A stretch of 21,261 bases of DNA from Saccoglossus kowalevskii. Taxonomy: Eukaryota; Hemichordata; Enteropneusta; Harrimaniidae. Below, in pieces: positions 9,901-18,599 of the stretch (position 1 is the stretch's first letter; each line of letters opens with the position of its first letter). The stretch spans positions 1 to 21,261 of the forward strand of contig NW_003115993.1 of assembly GCF_000003605.2 (NCBI RefSeq), in the 5' to 3' direction. The notes under the pieces are model-generated. The model was given only the letters and a program-made list of their open reading frames with translations. It was not told the DNA's origin and ran no database searches. The position numbers and the translations under genes were made by a program.

Positions 9901-12900
9901 TCACTAAAACTAGACAGGGCTCACTGAATGCCCTTACTAAAAGTAGACGGAACTCGCGTGAATACCCTCAATAAAACGAGGCAGGACTCACTAGATGCGC
10001 TCAATAAAACTAGACAGGACTCACTGAATGTCCTCAATACAACTAGACAGGACTCACTGAATGTCCTCAATACAACTAGACAGGACTCACTAAATGCCAT
10101 CACTAAAAGTAGACAGGACTCACTGAATGCCATCACTAAAAGTGGACAGGACTCACTAAATGTTCTCACTAAAAGTAGACAGGACTCACTAAAAGTCCTC
10201 ACTAAAAATAGACAGGACTCACTGAATGTTCTCACTAAAAATAGACAGGACTCACTGAATGCCATCATTAAAAGTAGACAGGATTCACTGAATGTCGTCA
10301 ATAAAACTAGACAGGACTCACTGAATGCCCTCACTAAAACTAGACAGGACTCACTGAATGCCCTCACTAAAAGTAGACGAGACTCACTGAATGNNNNNNN
10401 NNNNNNNNNNNNNNNNNNNNNNNNNNNNNNNNNNNNNNNNNNNCTAAAAGTAGACGGAACTCGCGTGAATACCCTCAATAAAACGAGGCAGGACTCACTA
10501 GATGCGCTCAATAAACTAGACAGGACTCACTGAATGTCCTCAATACAACTAGACAGGACTCACTGAATGTCCTCAATACAACTAGACAGGACTCACTAAA
10601 TGCCATCACTAAAAGTAGACAGGACTCACTGAATGCCATCACTAAAAGTGGACAGGACTCACTAAATGTTCTCACTAAAAGTAGACAGGACTCACTAAAA
10701 GTCCTCACTAAAAATAGACAGGACTCACTGAATGTTCTCACTAAAAATAGACAGGACTCACTGAATGCCATCATTAAAAGTAGACAGGATTCACTGAATG
10801 TCGTCAATAAAACTAGACAGGACTCACTGAATGCCCTCACTAAAACTAGACAGGACTCACTGAATGCCCTCACTAAAAGTAGACGAGACTCACTGAATGC
10901 CATCACTAAAACTAGACAGGACTCACTGAATGCCCTCACTAAAACTAGACAAGACTCACTGAATGCCCTCACTAAAACTAGACAGGACTCGCTGAATGCC
11001 CTTACTAAAAGTAGACGAGACTCACTGAATGCCCTCAATAAAACTAGACAGGACTCGCTGAATGCTCTCACTAAAACTAGACAGCACTCGCTGAATGCCC
11101 TTACTAAAAGTAGACGAGACTCACTGAATGCCCTCAATAAAACTAGACAGAACTCACTGAATGCCCTCACTAAAAGTAGACAGGACTCGCTGAATGCCCT
11201 TACTAAAAGTAGACAGGACTGACTGAATGCCCTCAATAAAACTAGACAGGACTCACTGAATGTCCTCAATACAACTAGACAGGACTCACTGAATGTCCTC
11301 AATACAACTAGACAGGACTTACTAAATGCCCTCAATAAAAGTAGACAGGACTCACTGAATGCCATCACTAAAAGTGGACAGGACTCACTAAATGTTCTCA
11401 CTAAAAGTAGACAGGACTCACTAAAAGTCCTCACTAAAAATAGACAGAATTCACTGAATGTCGTCAATAAAACTAGACAGGACTCACTGAATGCCCTCAC
11501 TAAAACTAGACAGGACTCACTGAATGCCCTCAATAAAACTAGACAGGACTCACTGAATGTCGTCAATAAAACTAGACAGGACTCACTGAATGCCCTCACT
11601 AAAACTAGACAGGACTCGCTGAATGCCCTTACTAAAAGTAGACGAGACTCACTGAATGCCCTCAATAAAACTAGACAGGACTCACTGAATGCCCTCACTA
11701 AAAGTAGACAAGACTCACTGAATGCCCTCACTAAAACTAGACATGAGTCGCTGAATGCCCTCACTAAAAGTAGACGAGACTCACTGAATGCCCTCAATGA
11801 AACTAGACAGGACTCACTGAATGCCCTCACTAAAACTAGACAGGACTCGCTGAATGCCCTTACTAAAAGTAGACAGGACTCACTGAATGCCCTCACTAAA
11901 AGTAGACGAGACTCACTGAATGCCCTCATTAAAACTAGACAGGACTCACTGAATGCCCTCACTAAAACTAGACAGGACTCGCTGAATGCCCTTACTGAAA
12001 GTAGACAGGACTCACTGAATGCCCTCACTAAAACTAGACAGGACCCACTGAATGCCATCACTAAAAGTAGACAGGATTCACTGAATACCCTCAATAAAAG
12101 TAGACAGGACTCGCTGAATGCCTTCAATAAAACTAGACAGGACTCGCTGAATGCCCTTACTAAAAGTAGACAGGACTCACTTAATGCCCTCAATAAAACT
12201 AGACAGAACCCACTGAATGCCATCACTAAAACTAGACAGGACTCGCTGAATGCCCTTACTAAAAGTAAACGAGACTCACTTAATGCCCTCACTAAAACTA
12301 GACAGGACTCACTGAATGCCCTTTCTAAAAATATTCAAAATAATATTTTATGTTTTAAGCTTATTCTGTGAGTTTCACATAATTTTGAAGTGCGACTGTC
12401 AGTCCCAAATACACATTATACTTACTGGACCGTTAACACCAGGAAAAGGGTACAAGTTGTTTATATACAGAATATTCGTCCACCAATAATCTTTGCAGTT
12501 CTTTCTTCCTCCTTCATATGCCAACTGATACAATGGTCCGTCAAATATGTGTAGAATGAGGTATGTATAAAACAACATTACAAACAACAACACCCATGTT
12601 ATTCTCCAATATCGATGAATGTAATACACCAACCAGTTCATTTTACCATTGTTTCTAGCCATCTGTTTCATTGATAGGTATGTCACTAACAAACCACTGC
12701 AACCAGAAAATATCACACAGTAGGTAGGTTACACCTAGGAAAAATACCTTCAGCAATTGTACCTACGTTAGTGGGTAAAAAACGCGGATTATTATGTTCA
12801 AAATTATCCAGTACATGTAATTAGTATGCAACGCATATCTGCGAGTGTTATTCGTAAATCGTTTTCATCTGAACTGGTACTGGCTGAGGAGGTAGAAGTG

Positions 12901-14810
12901 GTGTTATTTATGTTAACATCGACATCTCGACCGCATGAAATGAATTCATAAAAAGCAACTATGAAAATATTTTGATAACTCAATTAGTATTTTCTCATCT
13001 TTAATTCCCGTTTTTCTTAGTCCGTTTTGTTGTTTTGATAAATTTTAAGTTTGTTTATGAAAATGTTTATTTCAAGTTTGTCAAGAATGCATTGAACAAT
13101 ACATGTGTTTCATCTTCGATGTTTTGATTTTTACAAATAGACCATTTTCTTTCTGAAAGTATGAGAAAGATATGGATGGACATGCATAATTGACGGACAG
13201 TTGAAATATTTCTTTGTTTTTACCTTTATGTATAAAAGAACCGAGATCAACCCATGATAAATGGCTTCCAAACGTTTTCGTACAACTATAATTGGTATTC
13301 TATTTTTTATTGCAAATAATTTGTTTTATTTGACAGTCGTATTTATTGTGCTATTCCATCGTGGTAAATGACGACCCTATGTATTCTAGTTAGAGTGTAC
13401 TAGTGCCTTTAGGGTTAAAATATTCATCCTCTTTATTGTCGTAAACCACGGCCTATTTGCGGCAACTGACTCTTGTCTCTCGACGGAGCTGGTAAAATAA
13501 GCTTACGTTGCTGTGGTAAGGCAGCAACTAGGACTAACATCTCACATTTGTGATCGACTTTTACATCTATATATAAACTTCTATATTGTATATGATTAAT
13601 CGTGCAGTTTTCCACATTTGATTTTCGATATAAAGATACACAATTTACCAACCTTAAATAAAAGAAGGAGTCCACAGAATACGTTGCATTCCATATCACT
13701 TGATACCAAAATCCTTTGAAGCTGTTGAGTAAATAATTGAAGTTCTCTGTTCCAAAAAAACAACAAAAATCGAAGTTTGTTTAAATTATTGTTACTAAAC
13801 TAATGTCTTAATCTTTATAGGAACAATAACATACTGTGAAATAAAAAAGTTAGTCTAGCGGAAAACAAAACAGTATCGGTTTGATAGCATGTGTACGTAC
13901 CAATATTTTCTGTTCATGACTTTTTGAAGCCAAAAAGAAAACTTCAAATCCTATTGCCTTTTTGATGTTAACATTTCGGATTTATACTACAAGCACAGCA
14001 TAGAAATTTTTAATAAAGTGTTTGTCTGTTCTTTCGATTTACAGTTCACTCAAAATAGCGTAATTTTGTAAAACATTATATGTATATATATATTTACGTA
14101 CCGGTAACATTCACCAGTGCCGTAAATATATGACCAATGAACACCCATGAAAAACTGAGTACACGTATTCCGTTCAAACACAGCAGATATGGAGAGGTTA
14201 CTTTGGCTGACAGAATCTTACGACCATTTTCCAGGAACGAACACGCCAAGATGAACTGATGGATATACCCTTATAAAATGAAAACCATATACATTATCAT
14301 TCCAGTACACAACAGATTGATTCATTCGACGACAACTTGACATCTTTTGTTGGAAAGTGCAGGCAAGTACTTGTAGTTCCAATTTTCAGTCAGGTCCCGT
14401 TTTACTATGTTTAATACCAGTGTCGTCCAATGAAGTTCTCCAGACAGTACTTTGAAAATGTTGTTATTATATGTTATAACACTACTAGTATTTGCTTACG
14501 TACTGTTAATGTTGACCTACAAATGTGATATACGATATAAGCTAATAATTATATCTAGTGATATATCTATATATATATATATTGTGAAACACGATACCTA
14601 CATGTATACACTATTGTCTTACTATATAGTAAGTAGCTTTGCGTTTGTTTTTCGTGTTTGTTTTATTTAAAAAAACTACGAACAAAATTTACTCTATGTA
14701 AAGTACCTTGACGTGCAGCTCTGTTACCGGAATTATGCCGTTTAATTTTAATATATATATCATATATTGTACCTACGAGGACCATGGCACCAAATACGGC
14801 ACAGAAACAT
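3857..14810 (-). CDS. Acyltransferase-3 / NRF-6-like multipass membrane protein (10 exons, 5' end missing)
   Basis: Gene-level entry. Coding exons in transcript order: 14810-14773, 14269-14102, 13746-13653, 12696-12426, 9265-9186, 8897-8790, 8585-8441, 7998-7812, 5327-5185, 3973-3857. All nine introns are GT..AG and every junction keeps codon phase, giving about 449 codons. Family landmarks appear in order: LNGIRVLSFSWVFIGH, SVDSFFYL joined to GLLVTYL, HRYWRITW, WWTNILYINN, WVWYLACDMQFYWLSP, TRWPVYMVGMVTGYIL, LSRPAWAVALGW, WIPLSRLTFSAYMIHLPVI, and a last helix ending near FLENPTIGWEKI. These match the nose-resistant-to-fluoxetine (NRF-6) group of membrane acyltransferase-3 proteins. In C. elegans NRF-6 acts in drug response and lipid/yolk transport; the acyl substrate is not established. 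The cysteine-rich NRF domain and signal peptide expected upstream were not found. They may lie beyond 21261 or in exons too short to spot among the retroelements. Confidence 0.88.
4259..4899 (-). other. Intronic sequence, nothing recognised
   Basis: Part of the last intron (3974-5184). No repeat family, RNA or exon was recognised. Confidence 0.5.
4920..5222 (-). repeat. Six-copy 51-bp tandem repeat spanning an exon end and its splice donor
   Basis: A 51-bp unit is repeated six times. On the minus strand each unit translates to 17 residues (RDRLLFYDVYNLVSEFI) and contains CTG followed by GTGAGT, the donor of the exon that starts at 5327. Exon ends would be 5185, 5134, 5083, 5032, 4981 and 4930. 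The copy at 4981 has ATGAGT, so its donor is lost; the other five keep GTGAGT. Copies differ at only a few positions (AATCTATC versus AACCTATC, one Val/Ile change), so the expansion is recent. All six copies stay open in the exon's frame, ending in a stop beyond the last. Confidence 0.92.
5185..5327 (-). CDS. Acyltransferase gene, second-last exon (shortest form)
   Basis: Follows acceptor TATCCTCCAG. Two bases complete the glycine begun in the previous exon, then 47 codons. It carries the family signature WIPLSRLTFSAYMIHLPVI and ends in YDVYNL at the first donor of the 51-bp repeat, at phase 0, matching the terminal exon. Using the later donors at 5134, 5083, 5032 or 4930 would add 17, 34, 51 or 85 residues without changing frame. 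The proximal donor is taken as the ancestral boundary because the protein then passes straight to the last helix, as in relatives. Confidence 0.88.
5338..5895 (-). other. Intronic sequence, nothing recognised
   Basis: Left part of intron 5328-7811. No recognisable element before the minisatellite that begins near 5900. Confidence 0.5.
5896..6190. repeat. Degenerate ~36-bp minisatellite, left part
   Basis: Diverged tandem copies built on GAACTGTGCAAGTTACCC and CCAAACTCCTGGGC words, period about 36 bp (for example GGGCTGAACT at 5930 and TTGGCAAAAT at 5966). The same unit resumes at about 7558, so the Harbinger remnant inserted into this array. Confidence 0.7.
6361..6534 (+). pseudogene. THAP zinc-finger N-terminus of the Harbinger transposase (fragment)
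   Basis: ATG at 6361 opens 57 codons to TGA. It begins MGVKRCAYDECKSDSR, the CxxxxC half of a C2CH THAP finger, followed by the family 'F-FP' element (FFARFPKPKR) and the conserved Trp (CDRWISAC). The later Cys/His pair, the AVPTF box and the following helix-turn-helix region are missing. THAP domains bind the transposon ends. The reading frame breaks before the DDE part. Confidence 0.72.
6580..7043 (+). pseudogene. DDE_4-type (Harbinger/ISL2EU) transposase core, broken
   Basis: Two reading-frame pieces. The first (about 6580-6680) has VTQDQVRASLPAAF and AIIDCTDF, the region of the first catalytic Asp. A frame change and small loss at about 6675 lead into the second (6681-7043), which starts TWSSYKHHNTFKAL. 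It continues ISPSGAFTFVSDLW with the second Asp, then DIMADRGF with the third acidic site, LNIPPF, and RIHVERAIGRLK. After GRLKTFKI the frame runs into foreign sequence and stops, so the C-terminus is deleted. The element is not autonomous. Confidence 0.85.
7018..7398 (-). pseudogene. Second ISL2EU gene: SAP-like N-terminus (YqaJ-type protein), 3' truncated
   Basis: Minus-strand frame of 126 codons. Met at 7398 or, more likely, the second Met at 7392 (MDAFEKLTVPRLKDFL). Residues 5-45 resemble a SAP-type helix-extension-helix (FEKLTVPRLKDFLRKFGV), which precedes the YqaJ/lambda-exonuclease-like domain in ISL2EU second proteins; that nuclease domain is absent here. The frame ends where the transposase also breaks, consistent with one deletion. 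The SAP/YqaJ link rests on family knowledge, since the diagnostic domain is gone. Confidence 0.55.
7558..7740. repeat. Degenerate ~36-bp minisatellite, right part
   Basis: Continues the array interrupted at 6195, with GGGCTGAACTTTGCAAGTTG and CAACCGAACTCCAGGGCC style copies. It shows that the transposon target was the minisatellite. Confidence 0.7.
7812..7998 (-). CDS. Acyltransferase gene, exon 8 of those found
   Basis: Acceptor GAATGGAAG after a pyrimidine-rich stretch; donor GTAATA. Phase 0 at its start and one base over at its end. It encodes AYVVSGWCAAIATGLAIIYG (a transmembrane helix), a short loop, then LSRPAWAVALGW and CVTGYG, a strongly conserved block of NRF-6-like proteins. Confidence 0.88.
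8061..8273. mobile_element. 213-bp MITE with ATACTGTAAA terminal repeats
   Basis: ATACTGTAAA at 8061-8070 is the exact inverse of TTTACAGTAT at 8264-8273. Inside, variants of TTCACTGGGTTTTAAATT occur at 8081, 8122 and 8188, and inverted at 8234. The last two form a perfect 22-bp stem (8187-8208 with 8232-8253). There is no coding capacity. It lies in the intron between exons 8585-8441 and 7998-7812. The target duplication is unclear. Confidence 0.8.
8441..8585 (-). CDS. Acyltransferase gene, exon 7 of those found
   Basis: Acceptor CTTTCTAAG, donor GTAAGT. One base completes a Glu codon, then 48 codons to phase 0. It contains TRWPVYMVGMVTGYILYRLE, matching the family's 'Y.(R)..PY..G...GY.L' helix. 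The acceptor was chosen by the phase of the previous exon; the AG three bases further in would break it. Confidence 0.87.
8790..8897 (-). CDS. Acyltransferase gene, exon 6 of those found
   Basis: Acceptor TTTTACAG, donor GTAAAG. The 108-nt exon encodes a long hydrophobic helix (LGMGLIALLCVACWCVVAFI) and ends MFQ plus two bases. A single in-frame TAA would follow immediately if the donor were not used. Confidence 0.85.
9186..9265 (-). CDS. Acyltransferase gene, exon 5 of those found
   Basis: Acceptor TTTCTGTACGTAG, donor GTACTT. The 80 nt encode CIGWVWYLACDMQFYWLSPP, one of the most diagnostic NRF-6/acyltransferase-3 blocks ('W.YL..DMQ(F).L.P'), then ILILLY. Phase 0 at its start and two bases over at its end. 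Confidence 0.9.
9323..9346. repeat. 24-bp near-perfect palindrome
   Basis: CACAGT and ACTGTG flank a perfect CCTCTAGAGG core, with one mismatched pair in between. It is intronic, and no function is evident. Confidence 0.6.
9528..12331. repeat. 33-bp minisatellite array (~80 copies) inside an intron
   Basis: The unit is 33 bp with words GGACTCACTGAATGCC, CTCACTAAAA and ACTAGACA or AGTAGACA. It fills most of the 3.16-kb intron between exons 12696-12426 and 9265-9186. Because 33 is divisible by three and the unit lacks stops, long frames are open on both strands: AFSESCLLLVR repeats on minus, TKSRQDSLNAL repeats on plus. The flanking exons join in phase without it, so it is intron and not protein. 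Variants (TCCTCAATACAAC, GTTCTCAC, TCGTCAATAA) recur in fixed order, showing block duplications. The copy number is uncertain because of the N gap. Confidence 0.95.
10394..10443. other. Assembly gap (50 N)
   Basis: Exactly 50 N inside the 33-bp array, with near-identical ~458-bp sequence on both sides (9936-10393 and 10444-10900). The size is probably a placeholder. Confidence 0.99.
12426..12696 (-). CDS. Acyltransferase gene, exon 4 of those found
   Basis: Acceptor TCTGGTTGCAG, donor GTAAGT. One base plus 90 codons, ending at phase 0. It starts within the 'SGLLVTYL' helix, then KMNWLVYYIHRYWRITW (conserved HRY-R block) and a hydrophobic helix, VLLFVMLFYTYLILHIF. Next come GPLYQL, a Cys and WWTNILYINNLYPFPGVNGP, the diagnostic lumenal-side block. 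It is the largest exon and the firmest family evidence. Confidence 0.93.
12697..13652 (-). other. Intron, nothing firm
   Basis: Intron between exons 13746-13653 and 12696-12426. No repeat family was recognised. A 36-codon plus-strand frame (13261-13371) preceded by TATAAAA is the only item noted; see findings. Confidence 0.6.
13653..13746 (-). CDS. Acyltransferase gene, exon 3 of those found
   Basis: Acceptor TTTTTTTGGAACAG, donor GTTGGT. Two bases, 30 codons, then two bases. It encodes ...FWYQVIWNATYSVDSFFYL, matching the family's 'N...SVDtFF.lSG' motif, which is completed by the next exon. Confidence 0.9.
14102..14269 (-). CDS. Acyltransferase gene, exon 2 of those found
   Basis: Acceptor CATTTTATAAG, donor GTACGT. 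Two bases, 55 codons, then one base. It contains YLLCLNGIRVLSFSWVFIGH, the conserved start of the acyltransferase-3 domain with the invariant Arg and the catalytic-candidate His at the end of the first helix. Confidence 0.93.
14275..14772 (-). other. Intron, nothing recognised
   Basis: It includes short (TA)n stretches near 14565-14582 and 14751-14766. A hydrophobic 72-codon plus-strand frame at 14452-14670 is probably chance in AT-rich DNA. Confidence 0.5.
14773..14810 (-). CDS. Acyltransferase gene, most upstream exon found (tentative)
   Basis: A 38-nt segment between TATTTCAG and GTACAA. In the phase required by the next exon it reads CFCAVFGAMVLV, a hydrophobic stretch fitting the helix that precedes the acyltransferase domain. 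The short length makes this less sure than the others. Exons further upstream were not found. Confidence 0.6.
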
Positions 14811-15063
14811 CTGAAATAGATAATTAAATATGTGACCATGGTCCGTGGTTAATGACGGCCATGTCATATCGCTCATGGGCGTAGTCAGGATTCCCATGGG
14901 TGACGCTTGTATTGAAACAATATCAAGCGTATCTTCACAGTGCTATCAACAAGCGTGGTTTCTAAAACAATATCCGTGTCGCTTTTAGCAAGTAGGTGGT
15001 ATATGGGCAGCTGACAGTGTATGGCACAATGTGTACTAATATAATTCGTAAGACATTATCACC

Positions 15064-15600
15064 TGTGACAAATCAGCCTGTAAAGCATTTAACCACGATG
15101 TGGAGGTACTAAAATCACTTTTGTATTTTTATTCAACGTATTTTCGGGAAACTTATGCGAGTGTATTGAATCACTGTCCTATCATAAAAGAGTAATGTGA
15201 TGTATCAATTTGGATCACGTGATTTACCTTATAAAAAGACATGTTACTTTGGACAGATTAAAATAGAGAGACATACCGGACCTGGTCCACTTGTTTGCTC
15301 TCTGGGCTTGGACGTTTGGCCAACGCCCAGATAAAACTTTTGTACTCCATGCTTCGTTATCCTGATGTCACCATCCGAATAAAGATCATATTATAGAATT
15401 TTGGTTTCTAACGTGATTTCAATTGATGTATTGGAGGTAAATCGTCAACATTTAGATTGTAGCTGTGATTATAGAAGTTATGCCTGTGGTTACTACATTG
15501 TACATTGTGTTTTAATAAAATGTTGAAATCCTATTTTCATTGTGAAACCTTTCATTTTATTGATTCGCTAGGGGGCCTTTCCGATTATTTGCACATTTCA
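15064..15600 (+). mobile_element. LTR-like block of a Ty3/gypsy-type element (tentative)
   Basis: It starts TGTGACAAATC and ends near ...TTTCA. TATAAAA lies at about 15230 and AATAAAG at about 15379, the order expected of U3-R-U5. Shortly after comes TGGCGACCCCCCGAAAC (15606-15622), which has the TGG start of a primer-binding site, and 170 bp later reverse-transcriptase sequence in the same orientation. A second LTR was not found to the right of the pol fragments, so the LTR identity is inferred, not shown. Confidence 0.35.
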
Positions 15601-15699
15601 GTTGATGGCGACCCCCCGAAACAAATGATAACATATCAAAGACAAGCGCTGATTTGTGGAGATTGACATGTTTACACTGAGTATATCAGCGCCGTTGTC

Positions 15700-16086
15700 A
15701 ACCAGGGAATTCTCACGACGAAATCTGTTGGCCACTCAGTATCCGAGCAGTGAAAAAAACGTGCGATGATAAAAGTGAATGGGCCTACACCATGTTCAGT
15801 CCAGTTGTAGTTGTGCCAAAACAATCGGGAGATGGTCAGACTATGGTAGCTATGCGCCAGGCAAATCAGGCGGTAGTCAGAGAGAGACATCCATTACCTA
15901 CTGTAGATGAAATATTAGAAAGCATGAACCAAAATCCCAGTATTCACAAAGTTAGACCTTGAGTGGGGTTTTCATCAGATCGAGTTGGAGGAATCATATT
16001 ACAACATTCGCTACACATAGCAGTTTGCCTGACATTAATTCTGAACTGTACTGACACATCAACAAGTATTGAACGGGTGTGTTGGA

Positions 16087-16140
<54 letters not shown>

Positions 16141-16760
16141 CGTGGACAGAGAAATTAAGACACGACTACGACTACCCATGATCAACGATTAATTGTTCTT
16201 AAAAGCTTTGAAGAAATGCTGAGAAATGGGTATTTCGAATTTCGAAAATTCATCGGAACTATGCTAACCAGGCATGGTACCCGTCCTACTACGGAAAAAA
16301 ACAGAGAAATCAACAGAAGGAAGAAGTTTCTTAGTATTTGTAAATTCTTCTGCCCATATAACAAGCCTGGCCACAGTTGCCAATCCACTCTGCAAAGTAG
16401 CCTACTTGGATCAGAATGACTAGAGTGATTACAGATGCTAGTATGAGGTGCAATCTTGATAAAAATACACCGGTAGAAGTCTTTCAAACATAGAAAGGTG
16501 GTACCCACGAACAGAGAGAAATCCCTTTCCAATAGATTGGGTTTGTGAGAGATTCAATTTATACCAGTGTGGTTTTGACATATTCACATATATATTCACA
16601 GAGGTCAAAAATATCAAACCAATTAAACGTTGAGTTCTTCGTTTACAGCAAAACAACTTTACTGTGGAATACATATCTGGGTCAAAGAACGTCGCAGATG
16701 CAATGTCTATACTCGTTGACAATAATAGTAAGAGTGTTCGTAAGGGCCACGTATGACAAC
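15700..16760 (+). pseudogene. Decayed Ty3/gypsy-type pol: reverse transcriptase and RNase H fragments
   Basis: Old retroelement copy with fragments in several plus-strand frames. The RT N-part is at about 15760-15960 (SPVVVVPKQSGDG, then MRQANQAVVRERHPLPTVDE). After a one-base frame change at about 15957 comes WGFHQIELE. An ATTFATH-like fragment follows at about 16000, then a (TA)n tract. FIGTMLTRHGTRPTTEK lies at about 16248, then TVANPL-type sequence. RNase H pieces include VCERFNLYQCGFDIFT near 16540 and NFTVEYISGSKNVADAMS near 16660. The order matches K02A2.6-like/Ty3 pol. Gag and protease are missing between the putative PBS and RT; integrase was not seen. Stops and shifts throughout make it non-functional. 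Confidence 0.82.
16090..16136. repeat. (TA)n microsatellite
   Basis: About 23 TA units inside the decayed pol, interrupting it. Confidence 0.95.
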
Positions 16761-17057
16761 AATGTGAACCGAGTTTTTTGTCGCCGCTCCTAGAACCTCA
16801 CCGAAATTTTATCACCGTGATTATGAGTGATTGACCTTGTCAAAATACTGTTAAATATATATGGATTGAATATGGCAAGTGGAAGGAAATAACGTGACAG
16901 AGTAAAGAAAGGTATTAATCAATAGAAGATTACAAGCTTCACTACAGTAGATGAACCAGGGGATCATGGCAATTCCAACCACAAACCAAGTGACAAATCA
17001 ATCGACGATGCAATGGCTTAAAGTAATGTGTGACCGATAGAAAATCTAACAAAGATT

Positions 17058-17530
17058 GTGCAAGATGGGTTTCGAGACCTGAATACCGTAGAGGAGGGAT
17101 TCAGAGATCTGGCCAAATTAGTACAGAGAATGAAATCCGCTGAACAGAAACAGCGAGATCTGGACGAGGCTGTTATTCAAAACAGTGCAGACGTTCGAGA
17201 AATTCCACGGGAAGTCGATACACTGCAAGACGAGTTACAACTGCTTTGTAGAGACGACAGCAAAATCCAAAAAGAAAATATCCAAATATCAAGGTGTTGA
17301 GATACTAACATGGGAACAACCTTTGCTTTTACGGAACCCCCAAAGATGGAGAGGGCAAACAGTTGGATAGGGTGCAAGAGCTTGTTCGGAAAAATTGGTG
17401 TGGACTGGAATCTCTCTCAGTGGAAAACGCCCACCGATGGCCGCGCAAAATTGATAATAAACAGAAAAGACCCTGACCAGTGATCGCCAAGTTTCTATAC
17501 CGCCTGTTGAACGATGTATTTGTAACATTC
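17058..17530 (+). pseudogene. LINE ORF1 remnant (coiled coil plus RNA-binding-like part)
   Basis: The first 80 codons are charged and heptad-like (DLAKLVQRMKSAEQKQRDLD...), fitting the trimerising coiled coil of L1-type ORF1 proteins. After stops and frame changes come DGEGKQLDRVQELVRK, then AHRWPRKIDNKQKRP and VIAKFLYR. These match the conserved 'ER.HR.G' and 'RP(I)I.KF..' blocks of the ORF1 RRM/C-terminal region. It is clearly degenerate. Confidence 0.7.
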
Positions 17531-18032
17531 ATGATTGTCTTCACTCGGGCAACAACGGGTAGAACAACACCTTATGGTATTATGAACTCCTGTAAGCTTT
17601 TAAAGTGAAGATGTCTGTCTGTATTACAGGGATTTATTACATGGATTTTACCACTTTACTGTATTTTTCATTTTATGAACGATGGTTGTTTGTATTTTGT
17701 AATTTATTCATCAGGGTTTCTATCAGCACAGTGGGGGATGGTGAGTAACGATTTCTTTCGCAACATACTTTTCATTTGAAGGTGATTGGCCAGAAGTAGT
17801 CTCGTGACTTTGTCAACATGCTTAACCGCATTCGTGTGATTTTCGCTGCTCTCTTTTTGGATACTGGCCTCCCGGGGTCGTCAGTCTCTAAATATGAGAT
17901 TTTTTTTGTGTGGTTTTTTGCGTGTTTGCGTTTTTTGTGATTGTGTTATCTGTATTCATGCAAAACCGGAGTTCAAATTAGAGTGAAAACATGGGTCTTA
18001 TTATTAGATAATGAAAACTATACAATATTATT

Positions 18033-18400
18033 ATGCGAACTAAAAATCTTATCTTTGAATGTAAGGGGCTGGGTAACTACAAAATGCTAATATCATTATT
18101 ATTCAGGAAACTCACAGTAGCCCAAAAAAATAGGAAATATTGGGAAAGGCACGTTGTCAAAATAATAGTAGAGGGTTTCTTAAATTTTTTAGAAATGTTG
18201 AGTTTGAAATTAACCAAGATGAAGAGGGAAGATTTTTGATCATTGATCAGGTAGCCGATAAACGTCTTATTCTAGTTAATTCCTATGCCCAAAATAAGTA
18301 GGTGGCCTTTCTTAAAGACATAATCAAAACAATAAAACAAAACACCTCCAATTCAGATGCCCAAATCGTGTGGGTGGAGACCATAACGTTGCATTAAATG
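18033..18400 (+). pseudogene. LINE ORF2 endonuclease remnant
   Basis: Starts with FECKGLGNYKM, matching the 'N..GL...K' opening of AP-type endonucleases. It continues through REDF, IDQVADKRLILVNSYAQN and, after a frame change, VGGDHNVALN (the 'GGDFN' catalytic block with D retained). Several stops are present. Confidence 0.7.
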
Positions 18401-18599
18401 TAGAATTAAACAGAAGAGAGTTTCAATATTATTAAATTATTAACACCAGTGGCAATGTCATCAGATATACACATAGGTCAATCGTGAAATTAAATCATTC
18501 TATGAAAATTTTTATTTAACATATTTGAAAGAAACTAACAGCAATGCGGAAACTTGATGTTTAACAAATATTACAAAGTTGACAAGAAACAAAGCAAAA

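Noticed and set aside
10508-12292. 594-codon minus-strand frame as a repetitive protein
   Set aside because: It is produced by a stop-free 33-bp satellite within an intron. Flanking exons join in phase without it, and the opposite strand is equally open.
9528-12331. CRISPR array
   Set aside because: Units are contiguous with no unique spacers, and the context is eukaryotic.
13433-13699. 88-codon minus-strand frame
   Set aside because: The start is the end of exon 13746-13653 (SVDSFFYL). The remainder continues past a GT donor into intron.
14452-14670. Hydrophobic 72-codon plus-strand frame
   Set aside because: AT-rich intronic sequence on the strand opposite the gene, with no motif. Codons such as ATA/TAT runs explain the hydrophobicity.
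17289-17544. Minus-strand frames opposite LINE ORF1
   Set aside because: Antisense shadows. The plus strand carries the recognisable ORF1 blocks in family order.
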